DNA of 64,000 nucleotides from Streptomyces maremycinicus (GCF_001184025.1 NZ_BBYG01000015.1:495826-559825), one strand, 5' to 3'; positions 31,463 to 40,638 are shown, counted from the stretch's first letter. Numbers and translations are program-made. The notes: generated by a model from the letters alone, not told the origin.

Positions 31463-34189
31463 TCAGAGCAGTTTCAGCTCACGGGCGCGGCGCACCGCGT
31501 CGCTGCGACGGTTGACCGCCAGCTTCCGGTAGACGCTCTTGAGGTGGGTCTTGACCGTGTTCACGGAGACGAACAGGTCGGCGGCGATCTCCTCCGTCGA
31601 CATGGTCAGGGCGAGCCTGCTCAGCACGTCCCGCTCGCGCCCGCTGAGCTCCTCCACGATCGGGAGCGGCGGGGCGGACGCCGGCGCGCCGGAAGTGACC
31701 CGGTCCGCCGCACGCACCCGCGGTGCCATGGCGTCCAGGAACGGGCGGATCCATGGACCGGCCTCGAGGAAGGGCCGTCGCAGCCCGTCACGCCGTGCCT
31801 CGCGCAGGGCCTGGGCGACCAGTCGGCGCGAGGTGGCCGTGTCCCCCGCCCCGTCCGCCGCCTGCGCCCTCACCAGCAGGGCCCGGACGGTCACCGCGGG
31901 GCCCGCACGGCCCTCGGACCGCACCCCGTCGAGCAGGTCGAGCGCCGCCTCGGGCCGGCCCGCCGCGAGCTGGGCCCGCGCCGCCCCCACCGCGCACGCC
32001 GACTGCTCGTCGGACACCTCCGCGAGCACCTCGACGGCCGTCTGCGGCCGCCCTTCCGCCAGATGCACGGCGGAGACGACGAGTGCCGTCTGACCTGTGG
32101 CCCAGGGGGAGGCGACCGTGGCTGGAACGGCTCGTTCCGCCGCTTCGAGGGCTGCCCGCGTGTCTCCGCGGGCCAGATGCAGACGGGCGGTCGCGATGGC
32201 CCGGCCGGCCTCCATGACCGGGTCCGCCAGTGCCGGGTCCGCCCCGGCCGCCTCGGCGAGGAGCGCCCGCGCCCGGCCCAGGTCGTCGCGGTCCACGGCG
32301 ACGGCGGCCAGCACCAGGCGCCCCATGCCGGAGCCGGACGGCTGGGGGAGGCCGTACCGCTCCGTGGCGGTCACCGCGGCCCGGGCCTTGCGCTCCGCCC
32401 TGCCGAGCCAGCCGTCCAGATAGTCGATCAGGGCCAGCCGGGCGAGCGAGTCCTCGCGGGCGTGCGCCGTGGCAGCCCCCGCCGAGGACTCGGCGACCTG
32501 CGACAGCGCGGCACACGCCTCGTCGAAGTGCCCGGCCCACAGGCGCGCCGAGCCCAGATGGGCGAGCAGCAGCGCGGTGAGTTCGGGATGCCGCTCCAGC
32601 AGGTGGGCCGGAGCCCGGTCGCACAGCGTCTCGGCCGCCGCCGCGGCCCTCTCCGCCCGGCCCGGCGCGCCGGTCAGCCGGCCGGCCAGCGTCTCGAGCA
32701 GGGCGCAGCTCAGCCGGGCCGCCACCAGGCCCGGCTCCTCGCCCGCCGTGTCCCACTCCGCCGTCAGGGCCGCGTCCGCCACGGCGTCGGGACCGGCCGT
32801 CGGGCCCAGCTCGCCCGCCAGGCCCCGCTCCGCGTCGCGCAGGTGCCGCAGCCCCCGGTCGAGATCGCGCCGGGACAGGTCCCGGGCGGCCCGGACCAGG
32901 TCGGTCGCGGGGCCGGCCGCTTCCGGTCCCATCCGGGAGAACAGCTCGGCGAGTTCCTCGGAGCGCAGGCCGGTGAACAGCCAGCCGATGGCGAAGTCGT
33001 CGATCAGGGCGCCGGCGGTGAACTCCCAGTCGCCGGCGGCCGCGCCCTGGCCCAGGGTCTCCGTGAGGGACCCCGAACCCCGCAGCCAGTGCGCGGCCCG
33101 CCGGTGCAGCTCGGGCTCCAGGCCCGGCGAGCGCATCCGCAGATGGGCGCGGAGGATCTCCCCGAACAGCGGGTGGAGGCGGTACCAGTCCTGTCCGAGG
33201 TGCTCCACGAAGGCGTTCTGGCGGTGCAGGCCGGCCAGGATGGGCCCGGCGTCGGTGCGCTCCGTCAACGCGTTCACCAGCTCGGGGCGGAAGCGGTCGA
33301 GGACGCTGACCCGGAGCAGGACGTCCTGAGTCTCGGGCGGTTGCCGGCTGAGCACCTCCGCCAGCAGGAAGTCGGCGACCGTGGACCGGTCGGCCTCGAA
33401 CTCCTTCAGATAGGTCTCCGGATCCGGCTTCTCCCGTGCGGCGAGCGCGCACAGCCGCAGTCCGGCGGCCCAGCCCCCGGTGCGCTCCACGAGGCCCCGC
33501 GTCGCGTGCGCCGGAAGCCGCAGTCCGTGCAGATCGAGGAGTTCGGCCGCCTCCTCGGCGGTGAAGGCCAGCTCCGCGCCCCGGATCTCGGTCAGGTCGC
33601 CGGCCGCCCGGTACCGGTGCAGCGGCAGCAGCGGTTCGGTACGGGTGACCAGGATCAGCCGCAGCCCGTCGCCCGCGTGGTGCAGCACGAACTCCAGCTG
33701 GTCCGCGACCTCCGGGTCGATCACCCGGTCGTACTCGTCGAGCACCACGATCGCGGGGCGGTCCCGGGCACTCAGTTCGGCGGCGAGCCGGGCCAGCAGG
33801 TTGGGAGGCACCCGGCTCGCGTCCGCGGGGCAGCCGATCTCGGCGGGCAGCGTCGTTCCGGCGGCCCGCAGGGCCTGGAGCAGGTACGCCCAGAGCATGC
33901 CCGGGCCCTGCTCCGCCGCGTCCGTGGTCAGCCAGGCGACGGGCCGGTCACGGGCCGCGGCCCAGTCGGCGACCAGCAGCGTCTTGCCGGCCCCCGCGGC
34001 CCCGTTGACCATGGTCAACGGGGTGTGCAACGCCTGGTCGAGATGGCTGACCAGCCGCTCGCGCCGCAGGAACGTCACCGGCCGGGCCGGTACGACGAAC
34101 CGCGTGCGCAGGAACGGATCGCCCTGCGGATCGGCGTACGACGCCGTCGGATCGGTGTCGCTCTCCTCGAGCCCGGCCATGGCGCTCAC
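31463..34189 (-). CDS. LuxR family ATP-binding regulator (MalT/LAL-like)
   Basis: A large regulator (908 residues). N-terminal NTPase: Walker A NGAAGAGKTLL at about 62-72 and Walker B AIVVLDEYDRV at about 152. The middle is a long helical, TPR-like region rich in Ala/Leu repeats (for example AGDWEFTAGALIDDFAIGWL). The C-terminal LuxR HTH is LSGRERDVLSRLALTMSTEE, then IAADLFVSVNTVKTHLKSVY and RKLAVNRRSDAVRRAREL. This is the MalT-type architecture; ligand unknown. GTG (34187-34189) gives 908 residues; ATG 9 nt later is possible. It is transcribed towards the membrane-protein run and may regulate it. Confidence 0.93.
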   Translation of the reverse strand: MSAMAGLEESDTDPTASYADPQGDPFLRTRFVVPARPVTFLRRERLVSHLDQALHTPLTMVNGAAGAGKTLLVADWAAARDRPVAWLTTDAAEQGPGMLWAYLLQALRAAGTTLPAEIGCPADASRVPPNLLARLAAELSARDRPAIVVLDEYDRVIDPEVADQLEFVLHHAGDGLRLILVTRTEPLLPLHRYRAAGDLTEIRGAELAFTAEEAAELLDLHGLRLPAHATRGLVERTGGWAAGLRLCALAAREKPDPETYLKEFEADRSTVADFLLAEVLSRQPPETQDVLLRVSVLDRFRPELVNALTERTDAGPILAGLHRQNAFVEHLGQDWYRLHPLFGEILRAHLRMRSPGLEPELHRRAAHWLRGSGSLTETLGQGAAAGDWEFTAGALIDDFAIGWLFTGLRSEELAELFSRMGPEAAGPATDLVRAARDLSRRDLDRGLRHLRDAERGLAGELGPTAGPDAVADAALTAEWDTAGEEPGLVAARLSCALLETLAGRLTGAPGRAERAAAAAETLCDRAPAHLLERHPELTALLLAHLGSARLWAGHFDEACAALSQVAESSAGAATAHAREDSLARLALIDYLDGWLGRAERKARAAVTATERYGLPQPSGSGMGRLVLAAVAVDRDDLGRARALLAEAAGADPALADPVMEAGRAIATARLHLARGDTRAALEAAERAVPATVASPWATGQTALVVSAVHLAEGRPQTAVEVLAEVSDEQSACAVGAARAQLAAGRPEAALDLLDGVRSEGRAGPAVTVRALLVRAQAADGAGDTATSRRLVAQALREARRDGLRRPFLEAGPWIRPFLDAMAPRVRAADRVTSGAPASAPPLPIVEELSGRERDVLSRLALTMSTEEIAADLFVSVNTVKTHLKSVYRKLAVNRRSDAVRRARELKLL

Positions 34190-34462
34190 CGCCCGTGGTC
34201 GTCAGGTCATGGGTCGCGCTGCTCTCGCTCAGGATCCCAGGGTTCCGTCCCTCGTGCCCTGCGAGAGGACCGCGCGGGACACCTCGACCCGGTCACGGAG
34301 GGTGCCGGAGGGACCTGAGAACCGGGAATCCGGGCGATCGATAAGGAGGAGCCGGGCGCAGCGGAAGCCAGATGCCGGGAGCCAAGCGAACCGGGGGAAA
34401 CGGGCCACGACCCGCCGATTGGCCTTGGCCCACGGCTCCGCCCACCCCCTACCGTCACCGGC

Positions 34463-35272
34463 ATGCGCATCCGAATCGTCGACGCCTTCACCGACCGCCC
34501 CTTCTCCGGCAACCCCGCCGGGGTCCTGCTCCTGGACGCCTTCCCGGACGACAACCGGCTCCAGAGCGTGGCCCTGGAGGTCAACCACGCCGAGACGGCG
34601 TTCGCCCACCCGCTCCCCGGGGGCGGCGAGGCGGACTGGGCCCTGCGCTGGTTCACCCCCGTCGCCGAGGTCGACCTGTGCGGCCACGCCACGCTCGCCA
34701 CGGCCCACGTCCTGCACACCACGGGCGCCCACGCGGGCCCGGTGCGCTTCGCCACCCGCAGCGGTGTCCTCGTCGCGACGCCCGCCGAGGACGGCTCGAT
34801 CACCCTGGACTTCCCCACCGCCCCGCTGACCGCCGTGGACATCCCGGACGGGGTCGCCGAGGCGCTGGGCGCCGAGCCGCTCGCCTGCTTCGACACCGGC
34901 CCCCACGTCGGTGACCTGCTGATCGAGGTCGCCGACGAGAAGACCGTCCACGCCCTGAAGCCCGACCACAAGGCACTGGCCGCCCACTCCCGCCGCGGTG
35001 TCATCGCGACCGCCCGCGCCGAGAACCCGGACCTGGGATACGACTTCGTCTCCCGCTGCTTCTTCCCGAACATCGGCATCGACGAGGACCCGGTGACGGG
35101 CAGCGCGCACACCGCCCTGGCGCCCTACTGGGCCGAGCGGCTCGGCAGCACCGCCCTGACCGGCCTCCAGGCCTCGCCCCGGGCCGGCCGGGTCCGCACC
35201 GAACTGTGCGGCGAGCGCACCCTGCTCAGCGGCCGGGCGGTCACGGTCATCGAGGGCGAACTGCTCGCCTGA
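34463..35272 (+). CDS. PhzF family isomerase/epimerase
   Basis: A 269-residue PhzF-type protein with two diaminopimelate epimerase-like halves. MRIRIVDAFTDRPFSGNPAG opens as in all members; the catalytic Glu is in NHAETAFAHPL (about 45), and WFTPVAEVDLCGHATLATAH and DEDPVTGSAHTALAPYW are the two substrate-binding loops. PhzF itself isomerises a phenazine precursor, but stand-alone copies act on unknown substrates and no phz genes are near. Diverges from luxR (34189) with 273 bp between. Confidence 0.93.
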   Translation: MRIRIVDAFTDRPFSGNPAGVLLLDAFPDDNRLQSVALEVNHAETAFAHPLPGGGEADWALRWFTPVAEVDLCGHATLATAHVLHTTGAHAGPVRFATRSGVLVATPAEDGSITLDFPTAPLTAVDIPDGVAEALGAEPLACFDTGPHVGDLLIEVADEKTVHALKPDHKALAAHSRRGVIATARAENPDLGYDFVSRCFFPNIGIDEDPVTGSAHTALAPYWAERLGSTALTGLQASPRAGRVRTELCGERTLLSGRAVTVIEGELLA

Positions 35273-35372
35273 CCGCTGCCCGGCGGGAAAGCCGGCAGCA
35301 GGGAAACCAAGCCGGCCGGGGAAGCCGGGGCAGTCGGGCACGGAGGAGGAAGGCGGGGCGGCGAGGGCCGGC

Positions 35373-36152
35373 TCACGCGGTCGGCAGCCAGCCCACCTTC
35401 CCCGCCAGCAGCGCGTATCCCACGAAGGCCCCGATGTCGAGCAGGGAGTGGGCCACCACCAGGGGGCCAACCCGGCCCCAGCGCCGGTAGAGGTAGACGA
35501 ACACCACCCCCATCACCATGTTGCCGATGAAGCCGCCGATGCCCTGGTAGAGGTGGTACGAGCCGCGCAGCACGGAGCTGGCCACCAGCGCGGCGCCCGG
35601 CGTCCAGCCCAACTGGCCCAGCCGGCGCAGCAGATAGCCGACGACGATGACCTCTTCGAGGATCGCGTTCTGCATCGCGGAAAGGATCAGCACCGGGTAC
35701 TTCCACCACACGTCGGGCAACGCCTCCGGCACCACCGTGAGGTTGAAGCCGAGGCCGCGTGCCGCCAGGTAGAAGGCGATGCCGCTGCTGCCGATCACCG
35801 CCGCGATCGCCGCCCCGCGGCCGAGGTCCGGCCAGGGCCGGGTGCGGTCGAAGCCCAGGGTCCGCAGCCCCTGTCCCTCGCGCAGCAGGAAGTGCGCGAC
35901 AAGGGCCACCGGGACCAGCGCCGAGGCGATCCCGAACAGCTGCCAGGCGAGATCGAGCCATGGACGACCCGGCGCGGCCGAGGCGTTGAGCGTCGCCGCC
36001 TGGTCCTTCAGACCACCCGGCTTGGTGACCGATCCGACAAAGCTGATCAGGGCGGACACACCGCTCGCACCGAGCGAAACCCCCAGGACGAGCAGTGTCT
36101 CGTCGCGGAAAATCCGGCGCGAGAGCTGTTCCCGCGGAAAAGAATCAGCCAC
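35373..36152 (-). CDS. CPBP family intramembrane glutamic endopeptidase
   Basis: A 259-residue CPBP (CAAX prenyl protease 2-like) membrane protein. Conserved motifs: EEVIVVGYLLRRL (EExxxR type, about 165), GSYHLYQGIGGFIGN (His, about 195-206) and AHSLLDIGAF near the end. Membrane segments include VLGVSLGASGVSALISFVGS and WQLFGIASALVPVALVAHFL. GTG at 36150-36152 follows GGTGGAGG by 8 nt. These proteins may process peptides or prenylated proteins; substrate unknown. Divergent from the solute-binding/VWA gene. Confidence 0.9.
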   Translation of the reverse strand: MADSFPREQLSRRIFRDETLLVLGVSLGASGVSALISFVGSVTKPGGLKDQAATLNASAAPGRPWLDLAWQLFGIASALVPVALVAHFLLREGQGLRTLGFDRTRPWPDLGRGAAIAAVIGSSGIAFYLAARGLGFNLTVVPEALPDVWWKYPVLILSAMQNAILEEVIVVGYLLRRLGQLGWTPGAALVASSVLRGSYHLYQGIGGFIGNMVMGVVFVYLYRRWGRVGPLVVAHSLLDIGAFVGYALLAGKVGWLPTA

Positions 36153-36358
36153 CGACCCTGCCTCCACCTGCACACGTGCCTCCAGTTGCGTGAACCCGCC
36201 GCATCCCCACCGCAGCCTCGCTAGGGTCTCGAAAGAATTGACGAAGATCGTGCGTGACAGGCCGTCGGGGGGACGGACGCCGTACGGGGCGTCCTCCCCT
36301 TCGCAGGCCGTGCGGCGGATTTCCGCCACGGGGGCCGACAGGGAGGGGCACCACCGTC

Positions 36359-38134
36359 ATGGGACGTCACAGCTTGCCCGATCGGTACGGGGCGGGCGGC
36401 AGCGACCCCCGTGCTCGTAGTCGCCGCCGTACCGCGGCCCTCGCCACCGCACTCGTCCTCACGGTCGCCGGGGCCGCCGCGGCCACCCTGCGCGGCGGTC
36501 TGCTCTCCTTGGGTTCGTCCTGCCGCGACCACCCCGTACGGCTGACGGTGACCGCCTCCCCTGATCTGGCCCCGGCGCTCACGGTCGCGGCGAAGCGGGC
36601 CGAGGACAGCGGTCTCACCTCCGACGGACAGTGCCTCGCGGTCAGTGTCGCGGCGCGCGAGTCGTCCGAGGTCGCCGGGACGCTCGCGGCGGGCAAGGAC
36701 CCGGAGGCGCAGGTGTGGGTCGCCGACTCCGACCTGTGGGTCCAGCGGATCACCGCCGACCGCAAGGCGACCGGCGTGACCCCGGTGGGCAACGTGGCCT
36801 CCACCCCCGTCGGGGTGGCGATGGTCCCGGCGGCCGCCAAGTCGCTGGGCTGGCCGACGAAGACGTACTCCTGGCCGGAGCTGGCCGGCGCGACCCTTCA
36901 GGGCGGCTCCCCGCGGCTGGGCGCGGCCGATCCGGCGCGCAGCGCGACCGGGCTGCTCGCGCTGACCCGGATCGGCGCCGCCGCGTCCGGCGTCGAGGAC
37001 GGCGACACCCGGACGGCCGCGTTGATGAAGGCGCTGTCCCAGCGGGTGTCGGAGACGGACGCCCAGGTCCTGGAGACACTGCCGCGCGGCGCCTCGGGCG
37101 CCGAGCAGGGCGATCCCCGGCGCAATCAGGCGGTCGTCGTCACCGAGCAGGCCTCGTTCACGTACGACGCGTCGGCGGACGCGGGCCCGGACCTCGACCT
37201 GTTCTACCCGAAGGACGGCTCACCGCGGCTCGACTACCCGTACACGCTGGTCGACAAGACCCGGCTGAGCACCGACGAGAGCCGGGCCGCGATCCGGTTC
37301 ATGACCTATCTGCGCCGCCCCGAGCAGCAGCGGCTCCTCCAGAAGCACGGCTTCCGGACCTCCGACTACGACACCCCGCGGACCCTGGTGACGGCGGCCG
37401 GCGGCAGCAGCCCGCAGCCGTTCTCCGAACCGGCCGCCGAGCCCGCGTCGGACACGGCGGTCGAGGAGACCCTCGGCACGTGGACGATCACCGTGCAGAG
37501 CGCCCGGCTCACCACGGTCGTCGACGCCTCCTCCTCCATGGCCGAACCGGTCCCCGGTACGGGACGCTCCCGCATGGACGTCACCAAGTCCTCGCTCCTC
37601 CAGGCCCTCGCGACCTTCACGCGGGAGGACGAGATCGGCCTGTGGGAGTTCTCCACCGGCCTCGACGGCGACAAGGACTACCGCGTCCTGGTCCCCACCG
37701 AGCGGCTCGGCGACACCGCGAGCGGCGGCGGCACCCAGCGCGACAGACTGTCCGCCGCCTTCGGCGCGCTCGCCCCGGTCCCCGACGGCGCCACCGGCCT
37801 GTACGACACCACGCTCGCCGCGTATCAGCAGGCCACCGCCTCGTACGTCAAGGGCAAGTTCAACGCCGTGGTCATCCTGACGGACGGGGTCAACCAGGAC
37901 CCGGGCAGCATCTCCCGCGCCACGCTTCTCACCGAACTCGGGAAACTCGCGGGCCCCGAGCGCCCCGTACCCCTCATCATGATCGCGGTGGGCCCGGACG
38001 CGGACCGTGAGGAGGCCGACCGGATAGCCCGGGTCACCGGCGGCTCCGGCCAGTCGGTGACCGACCCCTCCCAGATCCACACGGTGATCCTGAAGGCGAT
38101 CGTGGCAGCGGGAACCCAGGGCGACGCGAACTGA
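36359..38134 (+). CDS. Substrate-binding domain/VWA domain fusion protein
   Basis: A 591-residue exported protein: one membrane anchor (TAALATALVLTVAGAAAATL, about 24-43), a periplasmic-binding-type domain (RLTVTASPDLAPALTVAAKR through FYPKDGSPRLDYPYTLVDKT) and a C-terminal von Willebrand factor A domain (from about 380). The MIDAS motif DASSSM (DxSxS) is at about 387, with NAVVILTDGVNQDPGS further on. VWA fused to a solute-binding domain is known in actinobacteria but its role is unsettled; calcium-dependent adhesion or sensing is plausible. ATG 36359 follows GGGAGGGG. The last 28 nt are part of a 68-bp tandem duplication. Confidence 0.88.
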   Translation: MGRHSLPDRYGAGGSDPRARSRRRTAALATALVLTVAGAAAATLRGGLLSLGSSCRDHPVRLTVTASPDLAPALTVAAKRAEDSGLTSDGQCLAVSVAARESSEVAGTLAAGKDPEAQVWVADSDLWVQRITADRKATGVTPVGNVASTPVGVAMVPAAAKSLGWPTKTYSWPELAGATLQGGSPRLGAADPARSATGLLALTRIGAAASGVEDGDTRTAALMKALSQRVSETDAQVLETLPRGASGAEQGDPRRNQAVVVTEQASFTYDASADAGPDLDLFYPKDGSPRLDYPYTLVDKTRLSTDESRAAIRFMTYLRRPEQQRLLQKHGFRTSDYDTPRTLVTAAGGSSPQPFSEPAAEPASDTAVEETLGTWTITVQSARLTTVVDASSSMAEPVPGTGRSRMDVTKSSLLQALATFTREDEIGLWEFSTGLDGDKDYRVLVPTERLGDTASGGGTQRDRLSAAFGALAPVPDGATGLYDTTLAAYQQATASYVKGKFNAVVILTDGVNQDPGSISRATLLTELGKLAGPERPVPLIMIAVGPDADREEADRIARVTGGSGQSVTDPSQIHTVILKAIVAAGTQGDAN

Positions 38135-38242
38135 TCCCCTCGAGAAGCCCCCGGGTCGGCGCGAATCCGACCCGAGCGGGAACCCAGGGCGACGCGAACT
38201 GATCCCCTCGAGAAGCCCCCGGCTCGGCGCGAATCCGACCCG
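38107..38242. repeat. 68-bp tandem duplication spanning a gene end
   Basis: Units 38107-38174 and 38175-38242 differ at one position (G/C at 38155/38223 region). Each contains the last residues and stop of the VWA gene (GTQGDAN-stop) and an inverted repeat CGGGTCGG/CCGACCCG (spacer CGCGAAT) that could act as a terminator; in the second copy the left arm is mutated. A third partial copy begins AGCGGGAATCCC at 38243. Confidence 0.92.
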
Positions 38243-38287
38243 AGCGGGAATCCCGCCGTCCGGCACGAACACCCACGTGCGCGCCGG

Positions 38288-38356
38288 AACCCCCACCGGC
38301 CCGCACGGAAACCCACCCACCACGCAACCCCCACCGGCCCGCACGGAAACCCACCC
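38288..38356. repeat. 31-bp direct repeat, 38-bp spacing
   Basis: AACCCCCACCGGCCCGCACG followed by GAAACCCACCC occurs at 38288-38318 and 38326-38356. It lies between the VWA gene and the convergent GCS2-like gene; the rest of 38357-38540 is GC-rich and I see no gene. Confidence 0.85.
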
Positions 38357-38540
38357 GCGTCGGAGTCCCGCCCGCCACCGACCCCGCTCAGGGGCGCGGG
38401 GAACCGCGCGACCAGCCCCCACGGCCCCGCGGCCGACGAACCACCGAGAGCCCCGAGCCTCCCCGATCCCCCGGACTCCCCGAGCCCCCCGAGCCCTCGG
38501 ACAGCACCCCGCCGACCGACTCCGCCGAACCGACCCCGCC

Positions 38541-40058
38541 TCACCCCAGGGACGCAGGCTCCGGCAACCCCACGGGCCACGTATGCACCGGCTCCCCCAG
38601 ATGCATCAGCTCCGCGTACCGCCGCGTGGTCGCCGCCAGCGCCGCGTCCCGCGACATCCCGGCCTCCACCGCCCGGTGGAACGTCTCCACCTGCCAGGAC
38701 GCCCCGTTGGTCCGCCGCCGGCACCGCTCCTCGATCACGCCGAGATAGAAATCACGGTCCGCCGGCTCCACGCCCCACCCGTCCAGCCCGGCCTCCGCCA
38801 GCGGCAGCAGCTCGTCCCGTACGAGACTCACCGCGTCCACCTCGGCCACACCGCCCAGCCGCCCCCGCCGCGGCCACTGGAGCCGCGCGTCGATCCCGTA
38901 CCGGCAGGCCGCGTCGAAGTTGGCCTCGGCCGCCTCGAACGGCAGCCGGGACCACACCGGCCGGGACTCCTCCGCCAGGGCCCGGACCACTCCGTAGTAG
39001 AAGGCCGCGTTGGCGACCACGTCGGTCACGGTCGGCCCGGCGGGCAGGACCCGGTTCTCCACCCGCAGGTGCGGAACACCGTCGGCGATGCCGTAGACCG
39101 GCCGGTTCCAGCGGTACACCGTGCCGTTGTGCAGGACGAGTTCGGCGAGCGACGGCACCCCGCCCGCCTCCAGGACCTCCAGCGGGTCCTCCTCGTCACA
39201 GATGGGCAGCAGCGGCGGGAAGAACCGCAGGTTCTCCTCGAACAGCTCGTACGCCGAGTCGATCCACCGCTCGCCGAACCACGTCCGCGGCCGTACGCCC
39301 TGCGCCTGGAGCTCCGGCGGCCGCGTGTCGGTGGCCTGCTGGAACAGCGGCGGCCGCGACTCCCGCCACAGCTCATGACCGAACAGGAAGGGCGAGTTGG
39401 CGCCGACGGCGATCTGCGCGGCGGTGACCGCCTGCGCGGCGTTCCACACCGCGGCGAAGCGGCCCGGCGTGACCTGGAGGTGCAGTTGCACGGAGGTGCA
39501 GGCCGCCTCGGGCACGATCGACTTCGAGGTGCACGACAACCGCTCCACGCCGTCGATCTCCAGGGTGAAGTCCTCCCCCCTGGCGGCCACGATCTGGTCG
39601 TTGAGGAGGGTGTAGCGGTCGACGTCGGAAAGGTTCGACGAGACGAGGTCGTCCCGGTCGAGGGTGGGCAGAATACCGATCATCACGATGCCGGCGTCGA
39701 CCTCGCCCGCCTTTCGATGGGCATATGCCAGTGACGTACGGAGTTCTTCCGCGAGTCGGTCGAAAACCCGGCCTCCCAATCGGTGTGGAGCAATGTTCAC
39801 TTCCAGATTGAACATGGCGAGTTCTGTTTGAAAATCTCGGCTGGCGATCCGCTCCAGCACCTGTCCATTCAACATTCTCGGCTGGCCGTCGGCACCCGCG
39901 AGATTCAGTTCGATCTCGAGCCCCATGAGGTTCTTGGGGCGATCGAAGCGCTTCTGGGCCAGGAGCCGCTCGAGCCCCGTCAGGCACCGCCGGAGCTTGT
40001 CCCGGTAGTGCTGACGATCGGACAGGTCGAACGCGCCTGCCACGACCTTTTCCCCCAT
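38541..40058 (-). CDS. Glutamate-cysteine ligase family 2-like protein
   Basis: A 505-residue protein of the GCS2 superfamily (YbdK/EgtA-like carboxylate-amine ligases). After the N-terminal GEKVVAGAFDLSDRQHYRDK the ATP-grasp-like GCS features appear: LMGLEIELNLAGADGQPRML (ExE metal site), TELAMFNLEVNIAPHRL, CTSVQLHLQVTPGRFAAVWN, ANSPFLFGHELWRESRPPLF. It may join glutamate to an amine or to cysteine. Actinobacteria use mycothiol rather than glutathione, so the product is uncertain. It is a conserved Streptomyces gene transcribed alone. ATG at 40058. Confidence 0.9.
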   Translation of the reverse strand: MGEKVVAGAFDLSDRQHYRDKLRRCLTGLERLLAQKRFDRPKNLMGLEIELNLAGADGQPRMLNGQVLERIASRDFQTELAMFNLEVNIAPHRLGGRVFDRLAEELRTSLAYAHRKAGEVDAGIVMIGILPTLDRDDLVSSNLSDVDRYTLLNDQIVAARGEDFTLEIDGVERLSCTSKSIVPEAACTSVQLHLQVTPGRFAAVWNAAQAVTAAQIAVGANSPFLFGHELWRESRPPLFQQATDTRPPELQAQGVRPRTWFGERWIDSAYELFEENLRFFPPLLPICDEEDPLEVLEAGGVPSLAELVLHNGTVYRWNRPVYGIADGVPHLRVENRVLPAGPTVTDVVANAAFYYGVVRALAEESRPVWSRLPFEAAEANFDAACRYGIDARLQWPRRGRLGGVAEVDAVSLVRDELLPLAEAGLDGWGVEPADRDFYLGVIEERCRRRTNGASWQVETFHRAVEAGMSRDAALAATTRRYAELMHLGEPVHTWPVGLPEPASLG

Positions 40059-40638
40059 CGAAGCGTCCCTCCTCGCGTGGGCGGTCCGGCGATCCCGGCC
40101 GCCGGATGATCCGGGTCAGGGTGGATGATGCCCAGCCGTGCCGATCGATAACGTCCCCCGCGGGCCCCGGCACCCGCTACGCTGACCGAAAGCCACCGGC
40201 GGTGACCGCTGGCACATTCACCGGGCATGCGGCCGAAGGACTTTTCACGAAATGAGGAACTCGTGAAAAATGCCGACAGGAATACGCCGACCGCGTCACA
40301 CGCATAAGACGAGGTCATCGCCGCGCACCCCGTTCTGAATCGGGATGATTCACCCCTATCGCCGACCGAATGAACCCTTGCCGAGTGTCCCGGGATCGAC
40401 TAGACGAAACACAGTCTGAACACATGTCGTATAAACTCCGCGGACAAGGCAGAGAAGGTTGGCGCCCACGGTCGAAGGAGCCTGTCGTCGAGCTGACGGC
40501 AGGCCGCTCGCGCACCCCCGCACTCCCGCATCCCCAGACTCCGGCCCCCGCCTCTCCGACCTGTTCGAGAGCTAGCTGACAGCGCCGTCCGCCCACGCCC
40601 TCGCGCCACCGTGCCTGTCGAATGAGAGGCGACCCACC
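40059..40638. other. 580-bp intergenic region with AT-rich inverted repeats
   Basis: Divergent spacer between the GCS2-like gene and the gene at 40639. No gene seen. Two inverted repeats stand out: TTTTCACGA (40242-40250) with TCGTGAAAA (40261-40269), perfect 9-bp arms with a 10-nt spacer; and TGAATC (40336-40341) with GATTCA (40347-40352). TATAAA at 40430-40435 could be a -10 for the rightward gene. The AT richness here is unusual for the window. Confidence 0.55.

Noticed and set aside
31217..34318. A reading frame of over 1000 codons on the plus strand opposite the LuxR-type gene
   Set aside because: It has no ribosome binding site or recognisable domain and is rich in Arg, Gly, Pro and Ala, as expected for the complement of a GC3-rich gene. 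The minus-strand gene has clear Walker and LuxR motifs.
34463..35272. PhzF as a marker of a phenazine cluster
   Set aside because: None of the other phenazine genes is present; stand-alone PhzF homologues are common.
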